From Plenodomus lindquistii (lineage: Eukaryota; Ascomycota; Dothideomycetes; Pleosporales; Leptosphaeriaceae), in the NCBI GenBank assembly GCA_025504975.1, contig JANUWI010000011.1, forward strand, positions 620,001 through 684,000: DNA of 64,000 bases, given 5' to 3'. A program made the translations under genes and the position numbers. How positions within the stretch are numbered: the first letter of the stretch is position 1; each line of letters starts with the position of its first letter. Of the stretch, positions 53,868 through 64,000 are shown piece after piece. A model generated the notes under the pieces. That model ran no database searches, was not told the origin of the DNA, and saw only the letters and a program-made list of their open reading frames with translations.

Positions 53868-56670
53868 ATGCGGTCGCAGATATTACGGGCGGGCCAGACG
53901 GCCAATTGCAGGGTAAGTTGAAGAAAGGCAGCCATCGAGGTAGTTTTGAGGTGTTTCCCAGGGTTGGTGATGGCCGTGTGCAGTCATACCAATCGCATAT
54001 GCTTGCCAAACGATGAAATACCAAACACACAATACTAATACAATATCCTAGCCACACCTCCCCACCACCCTCCGCACACCAACTCTCACACCCCGACGAT
54101 GTCTCGCAACATCGCACGACGTACCTTCGACCCGCCCCTCGCAACTCGCCTCGCGCACCCCACCGTACCCCCTCCTCCTCAGCCGCCTCGCTGAAGTCCG
54201 CCGCGTCCTGCCGTCCTCGCGACATCTCACGCTCGCGGAGAAGATTCTGTACGCGCACTTGGATAATCCGGAGGAGTCGTTGCTTAGCGGGACGAATGGC
54301 GGGAGGGATATTCGCGGGCAGGCGAATTTGAAGTTGAAGCCTGATCGGGTGGCGATGCAGGATGCGAGTGCGCAGATGGCGTTGTTGCAGTTTATGAGTT
54401 GTGGGTTGGGGAAGACGGCTGTGCCGGCGAGTATTCACTGTGATCACATGATAGTTGGGTTTGTCTTTCCCTTTGCTCCTGGCGATGCGGTTGTCGTGCG
54501 AGCGCGGTCGCTGCATTGTGGTCGCGCGCCATTGCTGACATTTGGTAGGGAGACTGGTGCGGATGCGGATCTGCCAAAGTCGATAGCGGGAAATAAGGAG
54601 GTGTTTGATTTCTTGGAGTCGGCGTCGAAAAAGTATGGTATTGAGTTCTGGCCGCCAGGCGCGGGTATCATTCATCAGTCTGTTCTGGAAAATTACTCTA
54701 GCCCAGGCTTAATGATGTTGGGCACAGACAGTCATTCACCTAATGCTGGTGGCCTTGGAGCGATAGTCATTGGTGTTGGTGGTGCAGACGCAGTAGACGC
54801 GCTTGTAGACGCCCCGTGGGAGCTCAAGGCACCCAAGATTCTGGGTGTGAAGCTCACTGGCGAACTCAGCGGATGGGCATCACCGAAAGATGTCATCTTG
54901 AATTTGGCTGGCCAGCTTACAGTTCGGGTAAGTTGACTGGGATATGAGTTGAAGTCGCCTGGCTAACGTACAGTACCCAGGGCGGCACTGGTTTCATCAT
55001 TGAATACTTCGGGCCTGGTGTACAAACACTGAGTTGCACCGGCATGGCGACTATCTGGTAAGCTTAGACGGCATTGAATCGAAGATATCGATACTGACAA
55101 GTGCAGCAACATGGGCGCTGAAGTCGGCGCAACTACCTCGCTCTTCCCCTTCTCTCCAGCTCACGTACCGTATCTCCAGGCAACACACCGCGGGCCAATC
55201 GCCGAAGCTGCCCAAAAGATTGCCAACTCGCCGATGCAACAAAACCTACTGCGTCCTGACCCTGAAGCTGCCTATGACAAGGTCATCGAAATTAACCTAT
55301 CTACACTCGAGCCCCATATCAACGGACCTTTCACCCCTGATCTGTCCACTCCACTGTCTAAGTTCAAGTCTGTCGTTGAGGAGAAGAACTGGCCCAAGAC
55401 TTTCGGAGCAGGTCTCATTGGTAGCTGCACGAACAGCTCATACCAGGACATGACTAGATCAGAGGAGCTTGTCAAGCAAGCATCAGCGGCCGGTCTCAAG
55501 CCCAAGGCAGATTTCTTCATTACCCCCGGTAGCGAACAGATCCGAGCAACACTGGATCGCGACGACACACTCTCCACCTTTACGTCAGCTGGCGGAACTG
55601 TTCTGGCCAACGCCTGTGGTCCTTGCATCGGTCAGTGGACTCGAACGGACGGTGTGAAGAAGGGCGAAGCCAACGCAATCCTAACCTCTTACAACCGCAA
55701 CTTCCCCGGTCGCAACGACGGTAACCGCGCAACCATGAACTTCCTTGCCTCTCCTGAACTCATCACAGCCATGACATACTCGGGCTCCACGACCTTCAAC
55801 CCCATGACTGACAGCATCCCGACTCCCTCCGGCGAGCCCTTCAAGTTTTCACCACCAAAGGGCTCCGACCTCCCCTCCGCCGGTTTCGCAGAAGGCAACC
55901 CAGACTTCATGCCCACACCCGGCGTCCCAGACCCCAGCGTTGAAGTTCTCGTTTCTCCAACCTCCACACGCCTCGCCCTCCTTGACCCGTTCCCTGCCTT
56001 CCCTTCTTCTGAATTCCAGAACCTCCGCGTTCTCTACAAAGTCAAGGGTCAATGCACAACAGACACCATTTCTGCTGCCGGACCGTGGCTGAAGTACAAA
56101 GGTCATCTCCCAAACATCAGCGAAAACACACTCATCGGCGCCGTGAACGCCGAAACGGACGAAGTGAATGTCGCTTACGACGTCGACGGCAAGACCTCTG
56201 GCATCCCTGAACTCGCGAGACGCTGGCGCGATCAAGGAATCGAGTGGCTCGTAGTCGCAGAACACAACTATGGTGAAGGCTCAGCGCGTGAACACGCCGC
56301 GCTGCAACCAAGATATCTTGGTGGCCGTATCATCCTGGCCAAGTCATTCGCACGTATCCATGAGACCAACCTCAAGAAACAAGGTATTGTCCCATTGACG
56401 TTCGCAAACGAGGCCGACTACGACCTCTTCTCGTCGTGCGACGAGGTTGCTACACGCGGGCTATTGGATGTCCTACGCAGTGGTGGCAAGGGCGAAGTGG
56501 AGCTTGTGATCAAGAAGAAGGATGGAAGTGAGAAGGTTGTCAAGACAAAGCACACGCTCTCTCAGGATCAGAGTGGGTTCGTGCTTGCGGGTAGTGCATT
56601 GAACTTGCTGGCTGCGAAGGGTAGGGAAGCTCGAGAAGAGGTGACAAGAGGCAGTGAATTGAGTGATTAG
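53868..56670 (+). CDS. ACO2: Mitochondrial aconitase-family dehydratase, Aco2 type (homocitrate dehydratase)
   Basis: Exons 53868-53912, 54052-54458, 54549-54927, 54981-55057 and 55107-56670; 823 residues. Exon 1 plus the start of exon 2 give a basic targeting sequence (MRSQILRAGQTANCR, PHLPTTLRTPTLTPRRCLAT). Aconitase blocks: LTLAEKILYAHLDNPEE, DRVAMQDASAQMALLQFMSC, SIHCDHMIVG, PPGAGIIHQSVLENY, GTDSHSPNAGGLGAI and GGADAVDALVDAPWELKAPK. The cluster-binding cysteines are in SCTGMATIC and ANACGPCIGQW. The swivel domain has EHNYGEGSAREHAALQPRYL. The SCGLGKTAVPASIHCDHMI segment matches my recollection of the Aco2 branch (yeast YJL200C, Aspergillus AcoB) better than canonical Aco1. That branch dehydrates homocitrate to homoaconitate in lysine synthesis. 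Intron 2 (54459-54548) is 90 nt and open in frame. LYS4 is excluded by domain layout. Confidence 0.88.
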
Positions 56671-57308
56671 GTATGAGCATGGTTGTATTAGGTGTTTGTA
56701 CTGATTTACGATGACGTGAAAAATGGCTGCGGCGTTTCAATGGCGCCGGTATGAAATCCATGACGACTTTTGTTTCTATTAGGGGAGAATCAATGCATAT
56801 GAACCATAAAAGTAAAGCAAACTTGACCATGTACATTTGACTGCAAATTTGAAGAGTGCGGGAGAGGGCGTTAGAATGAAGTAGAGGACGCAAAGGCTTG
56901 CTTATGATAAGGTTGATACTACAGTTGTTACTCCTAGGTGTTGCAGTGCTGATCCCTGTATTTCCCAATTAGGCAAGTTTATGTTGTTCCGTCGATTGCG
57001 GGTCAAAGTTGGCATGTCCACATGGCATGCCATGTCAGGTCGTCGCCATGGTCATGCCAGGTGAGCATGCGAAAAGGGCACTACAATCAACAGTCACTTT
57101 TCTACTTGCCGTGTTAGGCAATAATTGTTCGCGCGATTCCGGGGCAGCCACCACGGAGGTCCGCTCACAACCTTGCTTTCGCGCGACAAACCACCACCCG
57201 AAAGAGCTCAACCCACCTAGAGCCTACGCTTAATTGCTGTAAGGCGTCGCATCATCTGATTTCTGGAGCCATTGGACCTCTGCGCACCCACCATCTACCA
57301 GCTCAACC
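56671..57308. other. Intergenic, no gene seen
   Basis: Between the aconitase-family gene and MIC12. Frames at 56540-56968 (minus) and 57009-57233 have no recognised content. Palindrome-like repeats of GCATGTCC/GGCATGCC occur near 57010-57060. Confidence 0.45.
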
Positions 57309-57722
57309 ATGGGCTTCACAACCGGCTTCGTACGTCACCCTCCTCCCTATACCCTGCCGCCGTCACCGCCATCTCTGCTTCCTCCAAACTAACACATCCC
57401 TCAGCTTGGAGGCGTAACGCTCACCTCCGCTATCCTCTATCTCACCGTCTCCCTCCACACACAAAACCGCACCACGCAAGCCGCGCTCCTACGGCAACAG
57501 CGCCAAGTGCTCGCCGACTTTTACGAGCCCAAGAAACCAGAGCCAGAGCCGACGTATCGCGTCGTTCCAGTGGGGTTGGCGGAGATGGCCAAGGACCGGT
57601 GGAATAGGGAGCTAGAGGGTGCGGTGAAGAAGGTGTATGAGACGGATTGGAGGAGGGTTAGAGAGAGGGCTGAGGATAACGTTATGATGCTTGTGGAGAG
57701 GGCTAGGGGGAGTACGAAGTGA
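57309..57722 (+). CDS. MIC12: MICOS subunit Mic12-like inner-membrane protein
   Basis: Exons 57309-57329 (21 nt, MGFTTGF) and 57405-57722 around a 75-nt intron; 112 residues. The N-terminus continues LGGVTLTSAILYLTVSLHTQ, one membrane helix beginning with the Gly-rich entry typical of fungal Mic12/Aim5. A soluble, charged part then has ALLRQQRQVLADFYEPKKPE and a C-terminal amphipathic helix (LEGAVKKVYETDWRRVRERA). Known role: Mic12 links Mic60 to the Mic10 subcomplex at cristae junctions of the mitochondrial inner membrane. The identification rests on size, the short first exon, the GFTTGF...GGVTLT start and topology. The family is poorly conserved, so some doubt remains. Confidence 0.75.
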
Positions 57723-58169
57723 GAAGGAGGATGTTCCTGCTTGGAGCGGGGTTGTGTGAAGAGCTGGCCGAGGGGTTGGGGGCGGCGCAGTGAATTTTTG
57801 AGGTTGCGATGACATGGTCAAGGCGAGCATTTGCAGCGACATCTTTCTTCACCTGTTGTATAGATTTCATGGCCTGCGACATATTCATTGTGCATGCGCT
57901 AGCTGCAGTTGTGCGCAGCTGGCAGTTGCTACTTCCAGACGTTCAGCGTTCCTTCCTAGTCTGTCAGATGCTTTCGCGACTTCCACCTCACCGTCTCCTG
58001 CGCGGGCGTTTGCACGACACCGCGCTAGTCTAGCTATTGTCCCGTCATCGCATAGCGATGGTGTATTGATGCCGAGTTGGTGTCAAACTCCACGACTCCT
58101 CAACATTCGTCAATCTCGTCAATCTCGTAACTCTCCACGCACCGATCAGCCATTTTCTTCACTAACACC
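57723..58169. other. Intergenic upstream of the 1084-residue gene
   Basis: No gene seen. A short direct repeat, TCGTCAATCTCGTCAATCTCGTAA-like (CGTCAATCT repeated), lies near 58107-58128 in the presumed 5' UTR. Confidence 0.5.
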
Positions 58170-61100
58170 ATGGCGTCCTTTGGCAAGGTCCTCGATCTAC
58201 TCGACGATCGCTACCTGGAGTTGCAGGACGTCGTCGGCAATGTCGAACCGTTACCTACCCTCGTACCGTACGAGGAATACAAGCAAACCGCACTTGTCTA
58301 CAGCATGGACACCAACCTCGATATATACACGGCGCTCATGCAGGAATTCACAGAACGTAGAGCTCACGAGCTGCGCAAAGAGTTATGGACATGGTGTGTA
58401 CAGTGGGAGGTTGAAGCTGTGCCATCGAAGCAGACAGTCACCTCCCCGCCTTCGCGCAAAAAGCGTCGTCTGGATGTACAACAAACACAAAGCTCACCCA
58501 ACACCAAGGAGGAGAAACGCAAAACCCCCCTTCTCAATATCGTTGAGCGCTGCATCATCGACCCGACCCTCATGCAACAGGAGGACATGTTACGATGTCT
58601 TATTGACATTGTACAAGTCGACAGCACACTCGTCCCAAACTTCATCGAATTCCTATATCGCTGGGTCGATTTCTACGAGGGCGATGGTAAGGCTCTGAAG
58701 GCCGCGATGAAGTGGGAGATTCCTAGCCTGTGGGAGTTTGAGTATCACCCGCTCGTTCTACCCACGGGTCCCAAGCAGGCGGAACAAGCAGTCTGCGCTG
58801 GTACTCGGAAGTCTTCTGGCAGTGAGAGTAATGGAGACCTCAATGCTGGTTCTAAGCTGCGCGAGAAGCCTGACCTCGCGGCGTTGGAAGAGGAAGTCGA
58901 GTTGAGCGAGCGACTCCAATATCGCGAAGTCCATTACGGTATCAAGGCGCCACAGCTCAGGCAGCCACTCCCTCGATTGATCAACATCCCACGGGATCCA
59001 CGGAGACGGGTTAAGTACTACGCCGCATGTTTCAAGTCGCGCCAACGGGCTTTCAATCTTCTCATCGAGGCAGGACTCACTGTCCAGCAAATTAGCAACT
59101 ACAAGAAGCAGCAAGCTGAACCGGCGAGAGAAACACCATGCGATGGTGAAGGGAAGGGTCTCAGGCATTACGAAAAAGACGCGAGAGCTGCTCAAGCTCA
59201 CTTCGCCAAGATGGAGATGGAGAAGGCGGTGCGCGCGAAAAACATGGAGGTTGTAATCAGCAATCGGTTGGCCTTTGAGGCTGGGCTCGCCGCTCGCAGC
59301 AACCCCATCAACACCGGCTCTACAGGGGTACCGCTCATACCAGCAACGCCTTCATATACACCTCGTCCCGCCTTGGAGGTTGACATGCTAGAAAGGCTCC
59401 GGGTTGGACGGGGACACGGCGAAGACAGGATCAATATTGTGCCGCAGCCTCTTGTAGGAAGACTCAAGAGCAAGCTGTTCGAAGGAGCATACGATATGGA
59501 CTTGTACAACAGGATAGCTATGACCGGCGATGATTTGCCGTCACGGTGTGATCCAGACCGTGGGTCTCTTGACCACAGAGAGATCAGCTCATCGAACGAT
59601 GATAGTGATGAGGAAGAGACTGAGCTTCCTTCTGAGTCTTGGGGCCAGCTTTCCTCTACGCCGTCGTCAAGCCCACTCAGTCTAGCGTCGCCTCCTTCTT
59701 CTTCACCAGCTCCTCCCTTGCCCCAGCTATCTTCGCTTTCGACATTCACCGGTCCACCTGCCGCAAATTTCCCCTCAGCACCGGCACCATCAATTCTTCA
59801 AGACTCTAATCGGCCTCTAACAGCCGCAGCGGCCGGCGGTCATCATATGCAGATACCTACTAACAGCGGTGCAACTCTTAAGTCAGCAGCCGATGGTGAG
59901 CCGTGGACTCCCCGCCAGATCGGCGATCTCATGAATGCCTTTACGCCGACAGAAAGTCACCGAGTGACGCAGATGATGGGCCCGAGCTACACTACATTTG
60001 CAGCTGATAAGATACCGCCGTCAATGGATCCTCGGGCGGTAGCTGTGTCAAGTATAGCATCGGCATCAACAGTCGTTCCATCTGGGTCACACCCTGTGCA
60101 AACATCATGGGTCGCTGTACCAGCGCAGACGCAGCCACCTTTGGCAACATCAGTGCCACAGCCTTCTCTAGGTCCAACCTTATCGCAAGCACCAACAGGA
60201 CAGTCACCAATACAGCCTTCCTCGGGCTTTGGCGATCAAGTGACGACACTCTCCATGAGACCTCCCATGCCAACTTCATATTCGGATCTTACGCCTGGAA
60301 CTAGTCAACCACCTGTGCAACGCCGCGTATCCAGTGATCCTGCTGGCTTGAACTATTTGCTGACTCTGGGAAGTGGCGGATCGATACAGAGGAACAATGT
60401 TTCAGGTCCTGTAGGCTCACAACATCAACAACATACATTGGCGTCTCGACCAAGTCTACCAGAGCTACCTCGATTGCCGTCACAATCGGCGCTGCCGCCA
60501 CTTCCTTACTTTTCGGTACACCCACCCACACCAAGGCTACCACCCCCAAGCCATGGACTACCGACACAGCCCTTTGGACTCGCCACTTCACCCATCACTC
60601 TCCCTTGGAATGATCCGCAACCTCCTATTCAGACTCTTACAAATCCCTTCAATCCCTCCCCTCCTCGCAACCGCATGACCCGCCCCTCGCAGCCACCCCC
60701 GCTCTCCGTCCCTAGCATGTCTCTTCCAAACCTTACGCCGAGTCTCAGATCAGCTCAGCTCCCAGTCTCCGGATTTCTCCCCAACACTACAAGCATGTCA
60801 GTCCTTATCTACCTCCCCAAGTGCCTGCGACCCGGTAACGCACTGGGTCCCGACGGCATGGCTTTAGGCGACGCCGGTGTCCGCGAGACTGACGCTGTTC
60901 TCCTCGGCTCAAGCGTCCCAGGCAGCGGTCAAATTGTCCTCAGCAGAGCCATATTCCTCCCCATGGGAATATGGCAGAACGTGAAGCGCCGCACTCAGAC
61001 CGGGAGTTGGAAAAGCCTCGAGTCCTACTCAGCTGGGCTTTTCATCACAGGCGCTAAGATACCAGGCGCTTGCGCCGATGCACATCGGGCGGTGTATTCT

Positions 61101-61424
61101 AAACTATGCCATATTTACTCCATCATGTCGACTTCGAGGAATAGGGAGCAGGAGTTGACTAAGCGGTGGAGAACTAGTAAAGGGCCGATGACACATATTA
61201 ATCGTGGGAGTGTGTGGGAGGGATGGGGTGTTACGATAGATAGGGGTATTGATATGAGTGCGAGGGAGAGGGAGGGCGCGTTGGCGCACTCTGCGATGAT
61301 TGATGAGGGTGTTGCGGTGAAGAGTGTGGATGGAGAGACTGCGATGAGGAAGAGGGAGATTGAGGAGTTGCTTGCGGCGGCGGAGGATGGGGATTTTAGT
61401 GATGGGGATGCGATGGAAATGTGA
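58170..61424 (+). CDS. Large protein of unknown function, 1084 residues
   Basis: One uninterrupted frame from MASFGKVLDLLDDRYLELQD to GDFSDGDAMEM. I do not recognise the family. Three zones are visible. Residues 1-300 are folded-looking and helical (YEEYKQTALVYSMDTNLDIY, ERCIIDPTLMQQEDMLRCLI, FIEFLYRWVDFYEGDGKALK), with a basic patch (SRKKRRLD) that could be a nuclear signal. Residues about 300-860 are largely disordered and very rich in Pro, Ser and Gln (SSSPAPPLPQLSSLS, many PPLP-type runs). Residues about 870-1084 form a second compact domain (FLPNTTSMSVLIYLPKCLRP, LGSSVPGSGQIVLSRAIFLP) with an acidic end. Folded ends around a long Pro/Ser-rich middle fit a nuclear regulator or scaffold, but that is a guess. 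Single-exon structure is unusual in this neighbourhood. Confidence 0.75.
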   Translation: MASFGKVLDLLDDRYLELQDVVGNVEPLPTLVPYEEYKQTALVYSMDTNLDIYTALMQEFTERRAHELRKELWTWCVQWEVEAVPSKQTVTSPPSRKKRRLDVQQTQSSPNTKEEKRKTPLLNIVERCIIDPTLMQQEDMLRCLIDIVQVDSTLVPNFIEFLYRWVDFYEGDGKALKAAMKWEIPSLWEFEYHPLVLPTGPKQAEQAVCAGTRKSSGSESNGDLNAGSKLREKPDLAALEEEVELSERLQYREVHYGIKAPQLRQPLPRLINIPRDPRRRVKYYAACFKSRQRAFNLLIEAGLTVQQISNYKKQQAEPARETPCDGEGKGLRHYEKDARAAQAHFAKMEMEKAVRAKNMEVVISNRLAFEAGLAARSNPINTGSTGVPLIPATPSYTPRPALEVDMLERLRVGRGHGEDRINIVPQPLVGRLKSKLFEGAYDMDLYNRIAMTGDDLPSRCDPDRGSLDHREISSSNDDSDEEETELPSESWGQLSSTPSSSPLSLASPPSSSPAPPLPQLSSLSTFTGPPAANFPSAPAPSILQDSNRPLTAAAAGGHHMQIPTNSGATLKSAADGEPWTPRQIGDLMNAFTPTESHRVTQMMGPSYTTFAADKIPPSMDPRAVAVSSIASASTVVPSGSHPVQTSWVAVPAQTQPPLATSVPQPSLGPTLSQAPTGQSPIQPSSGFGDQVTTLSMRPPMPTSYSDLTPGTSQPPVQRRVSSDPAGLNYLLTLGSGGSIQRNNVSGPVGSQHQQHTLASRPSLPELPRLPSQSALPPLPYFSVHPPTPRLPPPSHGLPTQPFGLATSPITLPWNDPQPPIQTLTNPFNPSPPRNRMTRPSQPPPLSVPSMSLPNLTPSLRSAQLPVSGFLPNTTSMSVLIYLPKCLRPGNALGPDGMALGDAGVRETDAVLLGSSVPGSGQIVLSRAIFLPMGIWQNVKRRTQTGSWKSLESYSAGLFITGAKIPGACADAHRAVYSKLCHIYSIMSTSRNREQELTKRWRTSKGPMTHINRGSVWEGWGVTIDRGIDMSAREREGALAHSAMIDEGVAVKSVDGETAMRKREIEELLAAAEDGDFSDGDAMEM

Positions 61425-62197
61425 ATGCCTAGGATTATATGTGGCAATGGAGAAGTGGAAGAGGTAGGTAGGATGATAGGCCTTATGAGCCTGACGAGAT
61501 GAGGATCTGGGAGTTTGAAAATCTAGACCAGCTGGTAGCTGGCTCTACATATGACAGATATTGACGATATACGACACTGATGAGGTAAACGCGTTATTGA
61601 TGTCCAATCTTGCAATGATGATAATGCACATGATATTTCCAACATGAGACGAACCTCATCACCATGAAAACTGCAAATCACGCCAACACTAACTATACAA
61701 TGTTTTCCAAACAGCGCACTTGCGACAAACTAAATCGCAACTCCAAAGCACGCCATTTCCATGCAGCAATGTACCCGTGCACCCTGACGTTTGGATATCG
61801 TAGTCGGGACCTAAACTTAGAAATGTAAAGTATCACATTCACACCTCCCACCCCCTCCCAGCCAGTACCCCATCCCCCAACCCTCCCAACAAAAAACCCG
61901 CCCCACCACGCATCTCCCTCGAAACTTTCCTCCTTGTCTCCCATCTCCCAACAACCCTCCCCTCGCTTCGCATCCACACCCGCATCCGCAGTCCCATCCC
62001 AAAAACGCAATTGACTTCCCCACTAACCCCAATCAGGCAAGCACTAGCGCCATATCAACCATCGGTTTCGGTGTACCTTCCTAGTGTACCTTCCCTCCAC
62101 TCCACACATTACGATCGCACAACACACAACAAACAAACAATACGCTACACTACAGTATTTCCCGCAACCTAAAACAACGCACGTACGATCCAACGCC
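61425..62197. other. Intergenic, pyrimidine-rich before the RUS gene
   Basis: No gene seen. A strongly C-rich plus strand near 61840-62000 produces a long Gly/Trp-rich minus-strand frame (61693-62010) that I treat as an artefact of composition. The repeat GTGTACCTTCC occurs twice at about 62070-62094. Confidence 0.5.
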
Positions 62198-64000
62198 ATG
62201 GCTCCCGCGGCAGACGGCGTGACTCGTGGGATTGAAATCGAGGAGCGGGATGAGGCGGGGAGGGTAGTTGCGATGTATGTTAGTTCAGGAGATGATGGGG
62301 GGACGAGGGTAGATGTACTTGTACGTTTTTTTTTTCTTTTATTTGCTCATCACGCTCTCGAACCCCATCTTTTGTGTTATATCGCGAGAGAAAAAAAAAC
62401 ATGTATCAAACCCGTTTATTTGGGGTGGTGGGGCGGGGTGATATGCATACGGTCATGTATACATGAGCGCTTGCTGACGCTGACGCTGACAATGGTGTTT
62501 ACAACAGCATCCCTTCGAAACCAAGACTCTGGCGCAAAAAGCGCTCAATGTCTTCTTGCCAGCGGGATATCCGCATAGCGTGACGCAGGATTATATTTCT
62601 TACCAGATTTACGTACGTCTACGGTCTACCTGACTCTCCTGGGGCTATTTGCTTACCTCCCCCCTGATTTTCAATTCAATGCGGAGGAGAAGGGAACAAA
62701 TCTGGTGACATAATAGCTAGGACTCGCTACAAGCATTCTCCTCGTCGATAGCGGGGATGTTGGCGTCGAGAGCGGTGCTTCAAGGTACGTTTATGTCTGT
62801 GTGTCTCTATGTGTGTGTGTATTTGATACACCTCGTCAAACAAGAACGACTCCATCTTTTTCGCTACTCATGCGCGGATGGATCCACGGCTGTTGTGCTG
62901 TGTGTATTACTATCGCGGCGGCTTTTGTTCAATCTATCTGGTGCTGTGGAGGCAATATACTACCCGCTGGTCCATGCTTCCAGGCTTGGGATAGTGCAGT
63001 CCATGACACGACTTGAATCCTGTACTGTATACGGCACTCGTGCACTATATTGATCTTCCCCCCACGCGTTTCACATTTTCCTCCCGCGTTTGTTGTACGA
63101 CTCAGTGTGCTGGGTCGCCGATGCGCGTCACAGCCCTCGTCGTTGTACATCCATACTGTGCATTCGCTAACGTACGTACCTACAGGTGTTGGCGTGGGCG
63201 ACGCAAACGCATCACCAACAGCAGCACTACTACTATCGGTTCTCCAAGAGTCAATGGGCCGCATCGCCACCATCCTGTTCGCGCACAGGCTAGGTACAGC
63301 GCTCGAGCCAGAATGCAAAATGTACCGCCTTGCAGCCGACGTATTCAACGACACAGCCATGATCCTCGACTGTCTCTCTCCTGCTTTCCCAAAGCCAATT
63401 CGCGTAGTGGTATTGAGCTTCTCGAGCGTCCTGCGGAGTCTGTGCGGAGTCTGTGCCGGCAGTGCCAAAGCGAGTTTAAGCGCTCACTTTGCGCGCAAGG
63501 GAAATCTGGGAGAGGTTAATGCGGTATGTATATATTGGCATATGTGTCCATTTTCGCTGCCACTACAGAAGAAACCCAATGTTTGGGTGTTGTTGGGGAT
63601 GAAAGACGTGGTATGCGCATGCATGCTGTTGATGCAATTCGATATTAGAAACGACCGGGATGGTGGTTGGGACACGTGCGGTAGTGGTCCCGGATGAATA
63701 GTAGGCTGACTATTTGTCTTGTTCCAGAAAGATTCAAGCCAAGAAACGGTAATATCGCTGCTTGGGATGCTGGTAAGCTACGCTTTTACCTCGATCATCC
63801 TTTCCTGTGGCTCAGTCATCAAGACATGTGTCGTTGCGGCGTGCTGCGGCCTCCATCAAGGCCTCCTGCAGTCTTACATTTCACAGGGGTCTGATTTAGA
63901 TTGCATTATCTGCTTTGGAGTTGTTATGGTGCGATACAGTGAGCAGATTGATTAACAAGCACTATAGGCCGGTAGCGTCGTGGTATCCTGGATCTCCTCA
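62198..64000 (+). CDS. RUS1/DUF647 family protein, 5' part (runs off the window)
   Basis: Visible exons are 62198-62320, 62508-62612, 62721-62784, 63186-63523, 63728-63772 and 63968 to the window end; all junctions are GT-AG and in frame. The protein begins MAPAADGVTRGIEIEERDEA. It then carries the RUS (root UVB-sensitive) signature: FLPAGYPHSVTQDYISYQIY, DSLQAFSSSIAGMLASRAVL, GVGVGDANASPTAALLLSVL, ESMGRIATILFAHRLGTALE, CKMYRLAADVFNDTAMILDC and the start of AGSVVVSWIS. Plant RUS proteins act in UV-B sensing and vesicle-related processes; a human member is RUSF1 (C16orf58). The fungal role is unknown. Several hydrophobic stretches suggest membrane association. Introns are 187, 108, 401, 204 and 195 nt, far longer than elsewhere in this window. 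The C-terminal part is missing. Confidence 0.87.

Noticed and set aside
53868..56670. Identification as LYS4 homoaconitase
   Set aside because: The blocks SCTGMATIC, GTDSHSPNAGGLG and the full-length layout fit the mitochondrial aconitase branch, Aco2 type.
1..64000. CRISPR arrays, rRNA genes, complete transposons, secondary-metabolite clusters
   Set aside because: Looked for and not seen. No regular spacer repeats, no rRNA-like sequence, no transposase or reverse transcriptase motifs, no PKS/NRPS domains.

Overview
The window is nuclear DNA from a filamentous ascomycete (Pezizomycotina). The organisation suggests Dothideomycetes, but the species cannot be fixed from sequence alone. The evidence is dense genes with 43-60 nt GT-AG introns carrying CTAAC/CTGAC-type branch points close to the acceptor, plus a fungal protein set (SKI8, PEX19, UBC9, PAB2-type RRM protein, VTC5-type SPX protein, ILV6, ACO2-type aconitase, MIC12). 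Nearly all coding sequences below were rebuilt exon by exon. Each spliced length is a multiple of three and each product fits its family or its paralogues.

Layout. 0.2-1.4 kb: SKI8. 1.8-6.9 kb: four tandem, intronless, same-strand paralogues with an N-terminal F-box-like/2EXR motif. 6.9-10.5 kb: a gene-poor stretch with one small membrane-protein gene and a 43-bp minisatellite. 10.5-15.4 kb: a conserved fungal protein of unknown role, PEX19, UBC9 and PAB2. 16.1-26.3 kb: eight BTB/POZ paralogues in tandem (two on the minus strand, six on the plus strand), two of them broken. 27-48 kb: mixed conserved genes: a GPI-type PLC-like phosphodiesterase, a two-TM protein, a PTC5-like PP2C, RQC1/TCF25, a CRAL-TRIO/RhoGAP protein, an SDR, succinate-semialdehyde dehydrogenase, an NCBP3-like protein, a KHDC4/BLOM7-like protein and ILV6. 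48-50.5 kb: a long stretch with no supportable gene. 50.5-64 kb: VTC5-like, ACO2-like, MIC12, a 1084-aa protein I do not recognise, and the 5' part of a RUS1/DUF647 gene that runs off the window.

The most notable content is the pair of lineage-expanded arrays. Both encode proteins with domains that in other proteins act as ubiquitin-ligase adaptors (F-box-like; BTB/POZ). In the BTB array nearly every member keeps the same gene structure: a tiny first exon (41 nt in four members), then a 44-55 nt phase-2 intron just before the BTB domain. Using this as a template revealed a probable GC-AG intron in one member, one member with a nonsense codon plus a frameshift, and one with a single-base frameshift. 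A shared ACGCGT-containing block lies about 100-120 bp upstream of at least two, probably three, members, so promoters were duplicated along with genes. Whether either array has a common function is not shown by the sequence.
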